Positions 35,101 through 46,161 of a DNA stretch of 64,000 bases are shown here, in pieces. The DNA comes from Phytophthora colocasiae (lineage: Eukaryota > Oomycota > Peronosporomycetes > Peronosporales > Peronosporaceae), in NCBI GenBank assembly GCA_018806915.1, contig JAGKQI010000040.1, forward strand, positions 992,001 through 1,056,000, in the 5' to 3' direction. The translations under genes and the position numbers were made by a program. The first letter of the stretch is position 1. Each line of letters begins with the position of its first letter. The notes beneath the pieces are model-generated. The model was given only the letters and a program-made list of their open reading frames with translations. It was not told the DNA's origin and searched no databases.

Positions 35101-36675
35101 CTGTGAATGATAAGGGTCGGCGACCGTACAGATGGCTCAACACTATTGGGGTCAACAAGCCGAAGACTTAGTGTTTGGAGGATCTACAACCGCTCTAGAT
35201 TCTAGTTCATGTCACGGTAGTCGATTCGCTCCTTCGGCGTTGCCTGAGCTTCAATGCTTCGCCAACCACTCTTGAGAAAGATGCTGCGGCAAGGATTAGG
35301 CCGCTTCTGAATCTACTAAAGATCACCGGGGGCCAGTACGTTAATGTCGGACGCAATGTTGCTTTGGACGAGGCTAGTGTCGCCTGCAGAACTCGCCAAG
35401 GCCGACACATGATCGTGTACAACCCCACCAAGCCAACGGGCAAGTATCACTTCCGACTTTATATGGTGTGCTGTTCTACTACGTGGATAGCTCTGAACTA
35501 CAAGCTTCACTGTAATCGAAGTGACATTTTGGACCGTTTAGACGGTGTTGTTGGGCTGGAGGAAGCCCAGAGTTTGAGAGAGGAGTTCGAAGCTGTATCG
35601 AAAATCCGGCAGCATGTGCTTGAAGTTACACGACCTCTCTTTGGGACGAACCGAATTGTGAACATGGACAACTACTATACATCAGTGCAGCTGCTGCAGG
35701 AACTGCGGCTTAAAGGTCTCTATGGAGAGGTACAATTCGTGCGAATAGCAAACACTTTCCTGCGCATTCAATACTGCCCAAAGATGATTGCACTCGTGGA
35801 GACTACCGACAGGCTGTGGCTCGGGATCACAGTATGCTAGCGGCATCCTGGTGTGATGGCAATGTAGTCAACATGATTTCCAATGCAGATTCGACAGCCA
35901 TTACAAGTGTGGCTCGAGTGATTGGCAAAGAACGAAAGGAATTTACGTCGCCAGTGTGTGTTGCCCACTACAACGCCAATATGCAAGGGGTTGATAGACT
36001 TGATCAAATTAGAGGACGCTTCTCTATTTCTGACGGACACTCCTATAGACGTTGGCACAAAAAGCTGGCATTAGCACTAATCGATGTCGCGCGATCCAAC
36101 GCATACCTCACTCAACGTCTCGTCAAAACGGACACTCCCGCCCATCCGAGACCCTCATCGAAAGTTTATGATGGAGCTTGTGGGGAATTCGCTGAATGGA
36201 CAGTGGAAAAACGCTCCAAGTGAAGGGCGCATAGCTTTACACTGGCGCATGTGCTACAAGAGACGAAATTGAAGCAGTAAACATGCCGCCGGCACGACCA
36301 AGCGTTGACCGTGTTAGAGGTGCGACGATGGTGTGTACGTCAGTTTCGTCAAGGCAAATTTATGACAAAAGGCAGAGGAAACGTCGACGCTGCATAGTAT
36401 GCAGGTGGGAGGGCAGATACCCAACCGAGGTTACGACCTACTGCTATTCCCATGACGTATGCTTGTGCCGAGAACTGCACGACGTACCTGTCAAGCCGTG
36501 GATGTGCCCAAACACTACTGCAACATGTTGGGAAAAATTCCATCAGTTCTATCTTCAGCAAAATTTGTTTACTGACAAGGGCAACGTCAGGCGACACTCA
36601 AAGCTTGCCATGCTGAAAGCAGCAGCAGGTGACAACGAGTCGAGGCCACCTGTAGTACGCCAAATTCAAATATAG
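32106..36675 (+). pseudogene. piggyBac transposase gene (multi-exon, broken)
   Basis: The N-terminal domain (32190-32380) has GWTSKRPSGRSLDSRYQY and VDFFLGEDALM motifs in two frames. Small exons with GT-AG introns, all in phase 1, follow from 32380 to 33080. The large exon from 33081 encodes Ser/Gly/Arg/Asp repeats and, near 34430-34615, a LVAFTPDN...FQIRWLDSQFQ segment. A frameshift near 34613 leads to the DDE domain, whose core motifs are LDEASVACR (near 35365), NMDNYYTS (near 35660) and VDRLDQIRGRFS (near 35995). A C-x2-C ... C-x-C zinc ribbon (36283-36675) closes the protein. Further breaks lie near 32300, 34845, 35168 (TAG) and 35830. All three catalytic Asp remain recognisable, but this copy is not intact as read. 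Confidence 0.85.
32381..33855 (+). repeat. Left arm of the internal inverted repeat of the piggyBac element
   Basis: This holds several exons and introns of the transposase gene, then a tandem array encoding roughly 20-22-residue units of the type ASSGNAGTSGGRVSDSERPAGDE. It matches 37812-39079 in opposite orientation, largely without differences (for example 32456-32517 against 39000-38939). The left arm has more repeat units. The array is stop-free in two frames, which creates a 268-aa overlapping shadow ORF. Confidence 0.92.
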
Positions 36676-36693
36676 GTGAAGTTGTTTGTTTGA

Positions 36694-36980
36694 GTGCATG
36701 TGTTTACCTGTATGTAACTTGAATTTAGTATGCTTCTAGTGCATGTGTTTACCTGTATGTAACTTGAGTTTAGTATGCTTTTAGCGCATGTGTTTACCTG
36801 TGTGTAACTTGAGTTTAGTATGCTTCTAGTGCATGTGTTTACCTGTATGTAACTTGAATTTAGTATGCTTCTAGTGCATGTGTTTACCTGTATGTAACTT
36901 GAGTTTAGTATGCTTTTAGCGCATGTGTTTACCTGTATGTAACTTGAGTTTAGTATGCTTCTAGTGCATGTGTTTACCTG
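36694..36980. repeat. 45-bp minisatellite, six units plus a partial unit
   Basis: GTGCATGTGTTTACCTGTAT starts at 36694, 36739, 36784, 36829, 36874, 36919 and, partly, 36964, exactly 45 bp apart with few substitutions. It lies right after the transposase stop, between the two convergent genes of the piggyBac element, where 3' untranslated regions are expected. Confidence 0.95.
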
Positions 36981-37048
36981 AATTCCACTTAAATGTACGA
37001 TGTGTTTGGTGCAAATTGACAGTAGTTATTGTTGGGAAGGCTGTGATA

Positions 37049-39409
37049 CTACTTTGTATTGCTGTTGTACAGATACACAGGAACTCGATCAGCCTTCCAG
37101 CTACATCTCACAAGGATTTCATCTGCTAGACTCCAGCGAAGACAAAACGGCTCTGTGCACGACTTTCGATGTCTTGGGCAGAATCGAGATGTAGCCGCCA
37201 GTAAGCGAGCCTTTGATAAAGTTGCGAGCTCTCGGGCCACCACCAGCTTCGCGTCTTCTTCAAATAAAAATATTCGCGAATACTAATGTAGCATCACGTG
37301 TAGCAGGGTTGCTTGAAAATGAAACATCCCGCACGTCTGTTTTCTTGATCATCACTTTGCCAAGGTGCGGGAATCTTCCAACAAACCGATGGAGGCAACG
37401 CTCTGCAAGTTGACAAAGATCACCCGAACTTCTATGCCAACGCATGCCCGGGCTGATGTTGCTATCGCTACTTGAGCGATGATGTTGCCAACACCTGCCC
37501 CAACATCCAGAAAAATATCCCTATTGGTAACAGGACTCATCGCCCGAATTAGGCGAACAACTCCCCAAGAAAGAACTTCACCGGCATTATCCTGTGTCTT
37601 CCCAGCCTTCTGCCTCACGTCCCCGCGAGTGATGTCCCTAAAAATAAGTCCGACTGCAACCACAGCATCGCTATGGGGTAATGGAGCAGGCGCTTGATCT
37701 ACAATGAAACTCAATCAGCCGTAAACGACAGTGATACAAGGGAATGTACATTCTTACCGGATACGTCAGAATCACTGGATGAATTTAATACGTGAGGGCT
37801 GTGACCAGCCCGTCTACCACTAGTGCCAGCAATACCACTCGAAGCAAGTTCATCACCAGCTGGACGTTCACTGTCCGAAACTCGTCCACCACTTGTGCCA
37901 GCATTACCACTCGAAGCAAGTTCATCACCAGTAGCACGATCGCTGTCCAAAGCTCGTCCACCACTAGTGCCAATACCACTCGAAGCAAGATCATCACCAG
38001 CTGGACGTTCACTGTCCGAAACTCGTCCACCACTTGTGCCAGCATTACCACTCGAAGCAAGTTCATCACCAGCTGGACGTTCACCTCGAAGCGCACGTTC
38101 ACCTCGAAGCGCACGTCCACCACGAGCAAGTTCATCGCTGCCAACTTGGCCACTCGAAACAAAGTCATCACCAGCAGCACGTCCAATGGCCGAAGCACGA
38201 CCGTCACTTGTGCCAGCCAAAGCACCCGAAGCAAGTTCATTACTAGCACTTCGAAGTGCACGACCACGAGCAGATTGTCCACCAATCGGACGTTCAGCAG
38301 CTGCACGCCTACGTCTCGACGTACGTACACCACTAGCAGAACTCACGCACACGCGACGTTTGGTAACTACACAGCAAGCATAACGATGTCACTAACACAG
38401 AACACCTCTACAATATAATTCCGCTCACCTGGGCCAGTAACTCCACCCTCATCATCCACTGCTGCTGATCCACGGCGCTTGGAAACTGCATATCACATAG
38501 CACAACGTCAGCATCTTGTGTCCATCTCACAACACGGCTTCCCCCACCTCGGCCAGCGGCGTCACTAACAACAACTCCTACACGATGCTCGTGAGCTACA
38601 TACACAGTACGCAAATAACGTCAACAACCACAGCACCCACACAGTCCATGTAGTTCTTTCTCACCTCTACCGACAGTACCAGCGTACGCTGTGCCAGCAT
38701 CGTCCCGATGTCCAAGTCCTACAAAACACATAGCAGCATCAGCCATCAGAAGCACCACCTCCATAAAGACCTCACACACCTTGCACAGCATCGATGAGAT
38801 GTAGTCCGCCTGCTGCTCGATGCTCACCACCTGCACCTTACGCATGCACACAACATTAGCAACTAGTGCACCGTCGTCCAGTACACATTCATCACGCACC
38901 TTGGACGTTGGTGTCAACGGCTGCACCGGTGTCTTGCGCTGCACCGCGACACTGCTGTACTGCGCCGCCACCACGCTCTGCCACTGCTTCTCGTAGCTCG
39001 TCACCTATAGCACATACACGAACAACGTCAAATTACACGTAGCACCGAATCACACCATTCTTACTGACCTTGGACGGCGGCAGTTGCTGTGGCAACGATG
39101 CTTGTGGCAGCTGTAGCTGCCTTTCGTGAAAGAGTCCTTGGGCCACCTGCAAGTAACGACCGGGAAGGGGCTACACGACGGGAGCGCCGACGTGTGTTGT
39201 TCTCCGAAGAAGCATCGCGGGAAGGCCCTTACTACCTTGCCGTAGGTTCTCTTTAGGCTTTCCATCCGAAGCCGGAGCTCCTTAGACGTCCGCGTCCCAT
39301 GCATCTGCCGGGCTACATATGCCCATGTAACCCGCAGGCCTTCGTCTTCGAATTGGGCAGCAATCTGCACTAGTAGCTTGTCTTCTGCGTCTGAGAACGT
39401 AGTTCGCAT
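37049..39409 (-). pseudogene. SANT/Myb-like plus DOT1-like methyltransferase gene carried by piggyBac
   Basis: The first exon (39409 to about 39230) encodes a SANT/Myb-like domain (FSDAEDKLLVQIA ... TWAYVARQM ... LRMESLKRTYG). A linker with a frame change follows, then the small phase-1 exons and the Ser/Gly/Arg repeat region shared with the transposase (39079-37812). After an intron near 37697-37756 comes a methyltransferase domain. Its SAM-binding motif I is IFLDVGAGVGN (near 37510), then VGIEVR, a KTDVRDVSF motif II, LVFANIF with FEEDAKL, and a C-terminal WKADRVPVYLY block resembling the end of the DOT1 fold. DOT1 enzymes methylate histone H3 lysine 79; that substrate is inferred here. Single-base breaks near 39215, 37424 and 37282 interrupt the frame. 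Confidence 0.75.
37812..39079 (-). repeat. Right arm of the internal inverted repeat of the piggyBac element
   Basis: Inverted counterpart of 32381-33855. It holds the middle exons of the methyltransferase gene with the same splice sites and the same phase. It has fewer copies of the Ser/Gly/Arg/Asp-coding repeat. Homology starts at the GCCGTCCAAG exon end and stops within the repeat array. Confidence 0.92.
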
Positions 39410-39752
39410 TAGTCCAATATGTTGATAATATATCTATGTAAATATCTTACCTTTCTATTGGCGGGGGGGATCTCAAATGGACGGCAGAGAGACGCCACAC
39501 AGGAAGATTATGCTGCGCATCGAAAAAAAAAGGTCGTAGTTTATAAAATACCCTAGCCGTAAGAAAACAAAGTGCAGTTATTGGTAGAAATTCTGGAAGT
39601 TCTTTAAAGTACGTTTTTTTCTAAAAGGGCCTTTATGCGCCCTTCAAGCAGTCTGTTTTCGTACCTAAATGAAAAACATACCCAAAGAGCGCATAATGCG
39701 CCCCTGCACCGCAGAAGGGTTAATAAACCCAAGCACTAGTCAATATTGCGCC

Positions 39753-41065
39753 CTATTTCTTCTTCCAGTGACCAACTTCAATGAATATAATGGTCTTGCC
39801 GGCACCACCAGCTGAAGGACTCGTTTCATCACCAGACGGATCTTGTCGCCGCGCTTCCATGAGTTCTGAAAACTCCTCCAATCTCCCGTCAGCATCTCTT
39901 GAAGTCCAATAAAACGTAGCATGTTGCAGTTCAATTCTTCTTAAGAACTCGAATGCGGACTCATTCTCGTGCACTCCTTCGGTTGGTTTCTCGACACAAG
40001 CGGCATCCTTCGGCTCAGCGGCCATTTCAGACTTCGTGAAGTACGTCTCCTGAAGCTGCTTCACTACCACCAAGTGAATGTTCGTCGACGACGGGGTCGC
40101 TTTGAGAACGAACGTAAGCACGGGCAACGTAAACTCTTGCCGGTCTTTGCAATCCAATGAAAGAACACCCGAATTGGTCTCGATCTCCATCCAGTCTCCG
40201 TTATGGCACCGTCGAATATTACCGAATTGGGCACACGTGTTCTTCCAAAACGCTAGAAACTCATCAGGCCACGCAACATTTGGAGGCGAGAGAAACGGAA
40301 CCGTGAAATTCTCGACCTCAGGGTTCTCCTGTGGGAATGTCACCGGTCGAATGACGGCACGTATCCCCAACTCATACAGCAGCCTGCCAAAGAATGTCTC
40401 GAAGTCGATTCCATAAAATCCGCCTTGGTGGCTTGCCAGAATAACAGCACCCACGGCAAGATCTTCAAGATCCATTTCATCGTTTGGAATCTGAGCTGGG
40501 TTACGACTGGTTGTTCGATTTTGGTCTGATGCATTTTTTAACTTCTTCCAGAACGGCAGATCTAGTGGGCTCCACTTGTTATTGGGAAGAGCTTGCTGAC
40601 GGTGATGTCCGGAACTGTAAAAGTCGGAGTCTTCATAATCCCCCATCAACGTAAGATAAAGGAGAATGTCGTCTTCCATCCGGGGGAATACGCATCGACA
40701 CTTCCACACCTTGTTGTTCTTCACCAACTCTCTTTGGGTTCCCAATTGGAGCTCGAAAATCTCCTGCTCCTCCATGCGGCCGTAATGTCCATCGATCAAG
40801 TTGACCTCCTTCCTGTATAAGTCTTTCTTTTTCTTACTCTTGTCGCTGACGTCTGCGTTATAGCTAGTCCCAAGAAAAAGATAGAGTTGACCTCTTTCAA
40901 ATTCCTCTGCGCGTTTCAATGATCGAAATTCCGGCGTCAGTGCTTTGACCATGTTACTCAAGTACTTCAGTCGATCTTGGCCATCGAATGGGAACTGGGT
41001 CATGTGTTTCTGCGCTGACGTACTAAAAAGAGGTCGGCTATTCGAAATAATCCACTCAAACACTG
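39753..41065 (-). pseudogene. CRN-type gene, 3' part (unit E), separated from its 5' part by a transposon
   Basis: This matches the C-terminal 435 or so residues of unit C: from the VFEWIISNSRP segment after the NTPase through the LDCKDR region to the stop. Homology ends abruptly at 41065, where the insertion starts; the missing 5' part begins at 48094. A small diverged patch (LYELGIRAVIRPV instead of LYELGVRDVIGRV) marks it off from B-D. The long ORF starting at 41108 takes its first residues from the transposon. Confidence 0.9.
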
Positions 41066-41309
41066 TGCGGACTAATCCCGAGTACTGGAAGCCGGAAATC
41101 GAGTACACACACGGGTTACCGACAATACCGCCAGCGCCGGCCGAAACCCGAGTTCACATCGGCAGAATTCCGAGTGCAAAAAATTGGCGGGAAAAAAGTA
41201 CAAGGGAAACCTGGCAGAATGGCGAGTGCAGGGCGGGTTTGCCGCAAAGAACTAACGTTAGTCAGCCATAACGAAGCATTCATTAATTTAACTCATTTAT
41301 TGTCCGTAT

Positions 41310-41545
41310 TACTGGGGTTTAAGCCCGCGTGCTCCGCACACGGAGCGTTAAACCGCCAGCCTAAGCCCGCTCCGGCTTCGCCTTCGCTTGATCCGTCGAC
41401 AGCGCTGGGGTTTAAGCCCGTGTGCTTCGCACACGGAGCATTAAACCACCAGCCAGCGTTCTCCACCGCGCTTGTCCTCTCTCTGCTGTCCTTTACTGCC
41501 CATCTACGCGCTCCGCGCGATCCCAGCCACCCCTATTGTACGGGA
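41310..41545. repeat. GC-rich array of short hairpins, left copy
   Basis: Short stem-loops built around GCTCCGC, GCTTCGC and CGCTCCGCGCG follow one another, for example GTGCTCCGCACACGG inside GTTTAAGCCCG...GTTAAAC. The block matches 47640-47850 on the same strand with few differences. Confidence 0.8.
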
Positions 41546-41894
41546 CAGTGCACTTGGCCCCACTCGAACTTCAACATCAGGTAGATCAAGGCGTGGTGCA
41601 GTCAAAACTGTCGCCACTGCGCAGCAAACACATAGAATCACGCCTAGAAGGAGAGGAGACGGAGATTGATCTCCAAATAAACGGGGGAGATTTTGAATTG
41701 AGAGAGACGGTTTCTCTTATTTTTATTTCTCCTGTCTCCCGTACTTAAGGTGAAGAAGTCGTACTTAAATGGAGGGAGATTTGAGAGATTTTCATGCTTG
41801 AGGCTTTGATTGGCCTATTTTATCATTTTGGTATTGGTCAACCTGCTTGAAGATTTAGACCTCAAGATACAGCATTTTAAAGAGCCGCTCCACA

Positions 41895-43199
41895 ATGTCC
41901 TCCGAGCAGCATGGACTTCCACAGTCTTCAGACCTCGTGGTCTACGGTGGGGACGTAGCAAACAAAAACAAGCACCTCACGATAGGGATGGCAATGGCTC
42001 AAGTCTCCGTCCAAGCTCAAGGTCTCGCTGCAAACCAGTTCCAGCTTCATGCAAACCAGCAGATCTTAGCACAGCAGCAGCAGCTGTACACGGAGGCACG
42101 AGTCCAACAAGCACGAGCAGAAGCGGAGTCAAGGACGAACATACTTATGGACATAATACGATCATCGCATATCGACCCTGTGGCTCTCGAGGAACACGTT
42201 AACTCGAGACTACAATCGGCGATATCCGTCGCAAATGATGTGGCTCAGACTCAAGCACGGGCTGTAGCTGAAGCGCACGCCGTCGAGCATGCCCATATTA
42301 GTGATGTGCGCTTTTTCGAGAGGTTCAAGCAGCTGGAAAATCAGCTACAGGCAAGCTTGGATCAGAGGATGCGCGAAGTACTCACTGCGCATATAGAACA
42401 AGTTGAGGCAGAGATTAGCTTGGCTATTACGACACAAGGTCGAGAAATAATGAAGCTGATGGAGAAACAGTTAAACGAATTTCAGAAGCAGGTCACAGTT
42501 CAACTGGAGGAGTCAAAGAGTTCCGCTGTGAAGAAAGCGAAGACAGCTATTCGAAGGCATCATGCTGAAGAATCAAGGGCACGTAATGCTATAACAGAGT
42601 CTTTGCAACAAGAAATAACCGAGTGCCAGCGGTCTGCAATTGCTAGCGCTGCGCTTCGGGCAGAAGAAATCCTGCAGACGTTTGTAAGCAAACAAAACGT
42701 CCAGTCCCAAGCCCCGATTGGTAATGCCATTTCCTCGGCAATTGAACTTCGCTCGACCACAACCAATGCTGCCACCATCGAAATTACCAAAGGTGAAAGT
42801 GATTCGTCCTCAGACGAAAATTTGGAAGCGCCAAAGATGAAGAAATGCATTGCTGGACATCTCAACGATTACTTTCATGAACAACGTCGATCCGAAAGCG
42901 TGCTGACGAGGCCAAGCCTTCCCCAAGACCCAGGGCTTGATATCGCTCGCAGATCGGAGCAGGCCAAGGTTGCAGAGCGTGCACTGAGTCGATCTCGTCA
43001 ACTTTCTAACAGCAAGAAGCAAACAAGCAAGGCTAGCTCTCACAAGAAACGTGGATCTATTCCTTCGAAAGCAGATCAAATTCGAGAAGCCGTGAAGAGG
43101 TGCAGTGACGAACGGAAAAGAATCAAGAAACAACGGGCTGTCGACGCAATGAAACTCGCCGAAGCGCTGATGAAAGGCGCGTACCTGGAGAAGCAGTGA
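41895..43199 (+). CDS. Accessory coiled-coil protein of the hAT element, copy 2 (434 aa)
   Basis: Same length and sequence as 13206-14510 apart from about three residues. The layout is the same: Gln/Ala/Glu-rich coiled coil (40-260), acidic serine stretch (295-320), basic C-terminus (355-425). It is convergent with the transposase gene, with about 68 bp between the stops. That both copies stay open over 1305 bp while both transposases carry breaks suggests either selection or simply recent spread. Function unknown. Confidence 0.75.
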   Translation: MSSEQHGLPQSSDLVVYGGDVANKNKHLTIGMAMAQVSVQAQGLAANQFQLHANQQILAQQQQLYTEARVQQARAEAESRTNILMDIIRSSHIDPVALEEHVNSRLQSAISVANDVAQTQARAVAEAHAVEHAHISDVRFFERFKQLENQLQASLDQRMREVLTAHIEQVEAEISLAITTQGREIMKLMEKQLNEFQKQVTVQLEESKSSAVKKAKTAIRRHHAEESRARNAITESLQQEITECQRSAIASAALRAEEILQTFVSKQNVQSQAPIGNAISSAIELRSTTTNAATIEITKGESDSSSDENLEAPKMKKCIAGHLNDYFHEQRRSESVLTRPSLPQDPGLDIARRSEQAKVAERALSRSRQLSNSKKQTSKASSHKKRGSIPSKADQIREAVKRCSDERKRIKKQRAVDAMKLAEALMKGAYLEKQ

Positions 43200-43266
43200 C
43201 GGGATCAAACATGATTCTATGATACAAAGGCATTACTGAATTTCATGTACTTCTTTCATTTGCTCT

Positions 43267-45627
43267 TCATACATTCGTATCTACTTCAGCCTCATCATCG
43301 CTATCGGGAGAAAAATACCCACTTAACAGCTCGCAATTCTCCGTGTCCTCGACCTCCAGTCCAACCTTCACGTTGGATGGGATATACGTGTCAATATCTC
43401 GGGTGTGAAGCTTGGGGCATTGTGTGACATCGACAAATTGTCGATTGCAGTTTAAAAATGCCGACATGTCGACATTGTGCGGTGCAATTGAGCCACGTTG
43501 CGGTGTTACTAACTGCCCAGCGGTGCCGAAATCTCGCTCAATCTGTGCGGAAGAGGACGGAATGGCAAATAAAATTCGAGCCACCAGTGGCAAGAACTTG
43601 AACGTCCCGTTATCAACTTGGCGTTTCCAAAAATCTAACACATTTTCCGGCCGATTGTCGTTCATTTGGATCGACATTGCTGCCCCCTCCCACCTCTCCA
43701 GCTCTTCGTCAACTCGCGCAGCATTCATGTCGTTAATAGCCTCGGGTGCAATGCGCTCCTCATGGATGATGTCTCCAAAACATTCCATCATATCCTCCGA
43801 AAACACAGTAGGAGGAGCTGGCAGGGGTTCATCAACAGCAACCGGTAAGCTGGATTCTCGAGGCATAGCCACTGTATTCATCAACGACCTCACTTTGTCG
43901 TAAATGATCTTCTTGATCTTCGCGAAGTTCCTCTCTCCAGCAGCGGTGGGAACGCCATTAGAATCGGCATTACATAGTGTAATGATCTTTCTGAGGAAAC
44001 CATCAAAATTCTTGAAGTTTGGATGGAGAAAAAGTTGCATCTCCAATACAAACGAACACTTTGCGATCTCTTTGCGGTCCGTATACCGAGAAAAGAATCG
44101 TGCGTGGAAGGAGCTGTAGAGCAACGAGCGCGTTGAGGCGGCTAATGGCGTCAGGTCTTCAGGTCTAAACGCGATGCGGTGAGTGTTTGTTGACCGGTAG
44201 TCTCGAAGCTCTTTTGAACAGTCGAGAACTGTTATGCGCAACTTGTACAGTGTAAGTAGTACGTCCACTTGGTTGGCACTCTCGCCTTGACTCTTTATGT
44301 TCACCAAAGTTATCGGTTGTAGGAGAGACAGAATCTGTGTAAGGTGCTGATAGTCGCGTTCCAGCGGAAATCCAGCAGGAAGATCAGCATTGCTCCTGCG
44401 AGCCCTGTCCAGCCGCTCAGCATACCACGTTACAAGTGGCTCCCACAAGTCCAAAATACGCTTTATCACACGGGTGAGACCAAGAAACCGGTGTGCTCGA
44501 TACTCTAGTAGCTGGTGTGGTGATTTCCCACCCTTGCCATAAAGACACAGCTCCTCGAACAAAGATCCCATCACCTCCACGTGTTTAACCGTGTAAATAG
44601 TCTTCACAATACGCCGGATAAGCGCTGTCATTGCTGGGTTTTTTGATTGGTCGACGCTAGTTACCATGCCGCAGGCAGCCTTTGTAGCAGCATTTGTTAA
44701 ATGCGGGATACACCACTGCCAGTTCAGTTTGAGCCCTTCGGTCATCATCCACCGTACATCTGGTCCTGCATCCGTCGTTGATCCGTATAAGTCACGGGGC
44801 GATAGTCCAAAGTCACGTAGAATATCGCTGAGCCAGCGGCGGAACGGCCGCCGGATGCCGCCTTCTCGTTCGCCTTAACGAGGTACGAAGTGCCGTGTTC
44901 CAAGCAGCACCGACTTGAGCTCAAATTGTTCCGTGACCAAGTACAACCGAAGTCCCAGATACTTCGTCGCTTGCACCTTGGAGCTCCAGAAGTCGGCAAC
45001 CGCTGTAAATGTCGGCGCTGAGCCAATTCGATTCGATCGCAGGAGGTCCTCCAGCACTCCCTTGGTCGATGCGTATAGCTCCACGATCGAGTGGCTAACC
45101 ACCTTTGCATTCATCGCGGCTTGTACGGAGTCCTTGTACACAAGTTCGCGGATAGTGATCGACTCTTCATATTCACCCAGGCGAAAGGGTAAGTTGTTAT
45201 TCACGATCCGGAGTGTCTCCATCAATACGTACACACGACCAGGATCGTCCCGAAACACCTGTGAGTTTCGCACACGATCCAAGTCGCTTTCGCGGGTCCG
45301 CCGACGATCGTTGCTCACTTCAGTCCGTTCAGACGTAACATCATGCGCTTTTTTCAGATGCTTGGTAGCCGCTGATGTTTTGCCAGTCGACAGAGGAAAT
45401 GATACATCTTGGGATCTGCAGTTCGCGCCGGCCAAACACATCCATATAGCTGGTGCACTGCTGTCTGGTTCGCTGGATGAGTTGTCGGGCTCCTTAATCA
45501 GCCTCACTCCGTACGAAAAAATTATTGATTTCTCGTTCCGCCGTGGTGGTAGCACTATAAATCCAGCTGGCGGCTCGAAGGCATTAATGGCGTCGCGAAT
45601 GCTTGGAGGTATCAAGTGCACCGGCAT
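43267..45627 (-). pseudogene. hAT transposase, copy 2 (one nonsense codon)
   Basis: The frame runs 786 codons from the Met at 45627 to the stop at 43267, interrupted only by TAA at 44875-44877, where copy 1 has TAC (Tyr). The 250-residue N-terminal part holds the BED-like finger (MCLAGANCRSQ ... HLKKAH). The 43267-44748 part holds the catalytic region and the C-terminal dimerisation motif FAIPSSSAQIERDFGTAGQL, followed by an acidic tail. Apart from the stop, this is the better-preserved copy. Confidence 0.9.
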
Positions 45628-46161
45628 GGTTCGAGACTTGGTAAAAGGTGGAGTTGTTGGCGACTGGGAGTAGACTGCGTTGTGACCTCAGAGGCCAAGA
45701 ACTGGCTGACCACGACAAGCACTGCGCTGAGTTCCATCGTGGCGACAGCCGCACCCTCCAAAGTTGCGCCAGCAACGTCGAACTGAACATTACCGGAGTT
45801 TTACGCCCCTTCGAGCGCCGTTTTAGCGACGATCGGCTGCAAAACAATGCTTCGTTTCAGCCAATGAATCAAGGAGATTGCGAGGAGATTTCGTGGCATT
45901 TTGAGAGACCCTATGGAGACGCGGATCCACACGATCTCAACAACGGAGACAATCTCTAGAGATTTCTTTTCATCTCCAAGTTTTGTGAGATTTCGGGTAC
46001 AAGACTGAAACAGCAAAACTGCCGTCTTCATTTTCGGTTGTAAATCGGTAAAACCGGTAATACTATCTCCGACGACCAAAACTCGTCGGAGGCGTGCATA
46101 GAATCTACAGATAGATATCAAAGCTGCCCTCTGGGCCAAAATTGCTAAGCAGCGTTTATTT

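Larger units (their letters stand above)
31433..39719. mobile_element. piggyBac element with a SANT-DOT1-like cargo gene (8287 bp)
   Basis: The ends are CCCTTCTCCGAAGCAATGG and, inverted, CCCTTCTGCGGTGCAGGGG, with 14 of 19 positions matching. TTAA is duplicated on both sides (31429-31432 and 39720-39723), the piggyBac target-site hallmark. The empty site is visible in every other CRN spacer (CCCTTTATTTAATAAACCC). Subterminal regions repeat motifs of the type AAGGGC...GCGCCCTT (31493, 39625) and GCGCATAATGCGCCC. Inside are a plus-strand transposase gene, a convergent minus-strand SANT-DOT1-like methyltransferase gene, a 45-bp minisatellite between them, and long inverted repeats. Confidence 0.93.
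41639..46096. mobile_element. hAT transposon, copy 2 (4458 bp)
   Basis: Same ends as copy 1 (CACGCCTAGAAGGAG ... GTCGGAGGCGTG), flanked by a perfect 8-bp duplication CATAGAAT (41631-41638 and 46097-46104). It carries the same two convergent genes. It is nested inside the 7-kb insertion that splits CRN unit E/F. Confidence 0.95.

Noticed and set aside
36694..36980. CRISPR-like array
   Set aside because: The 45-bp units are contiguous with no unique spacers, and the genome is eukaryotic. It is a minisatellite.
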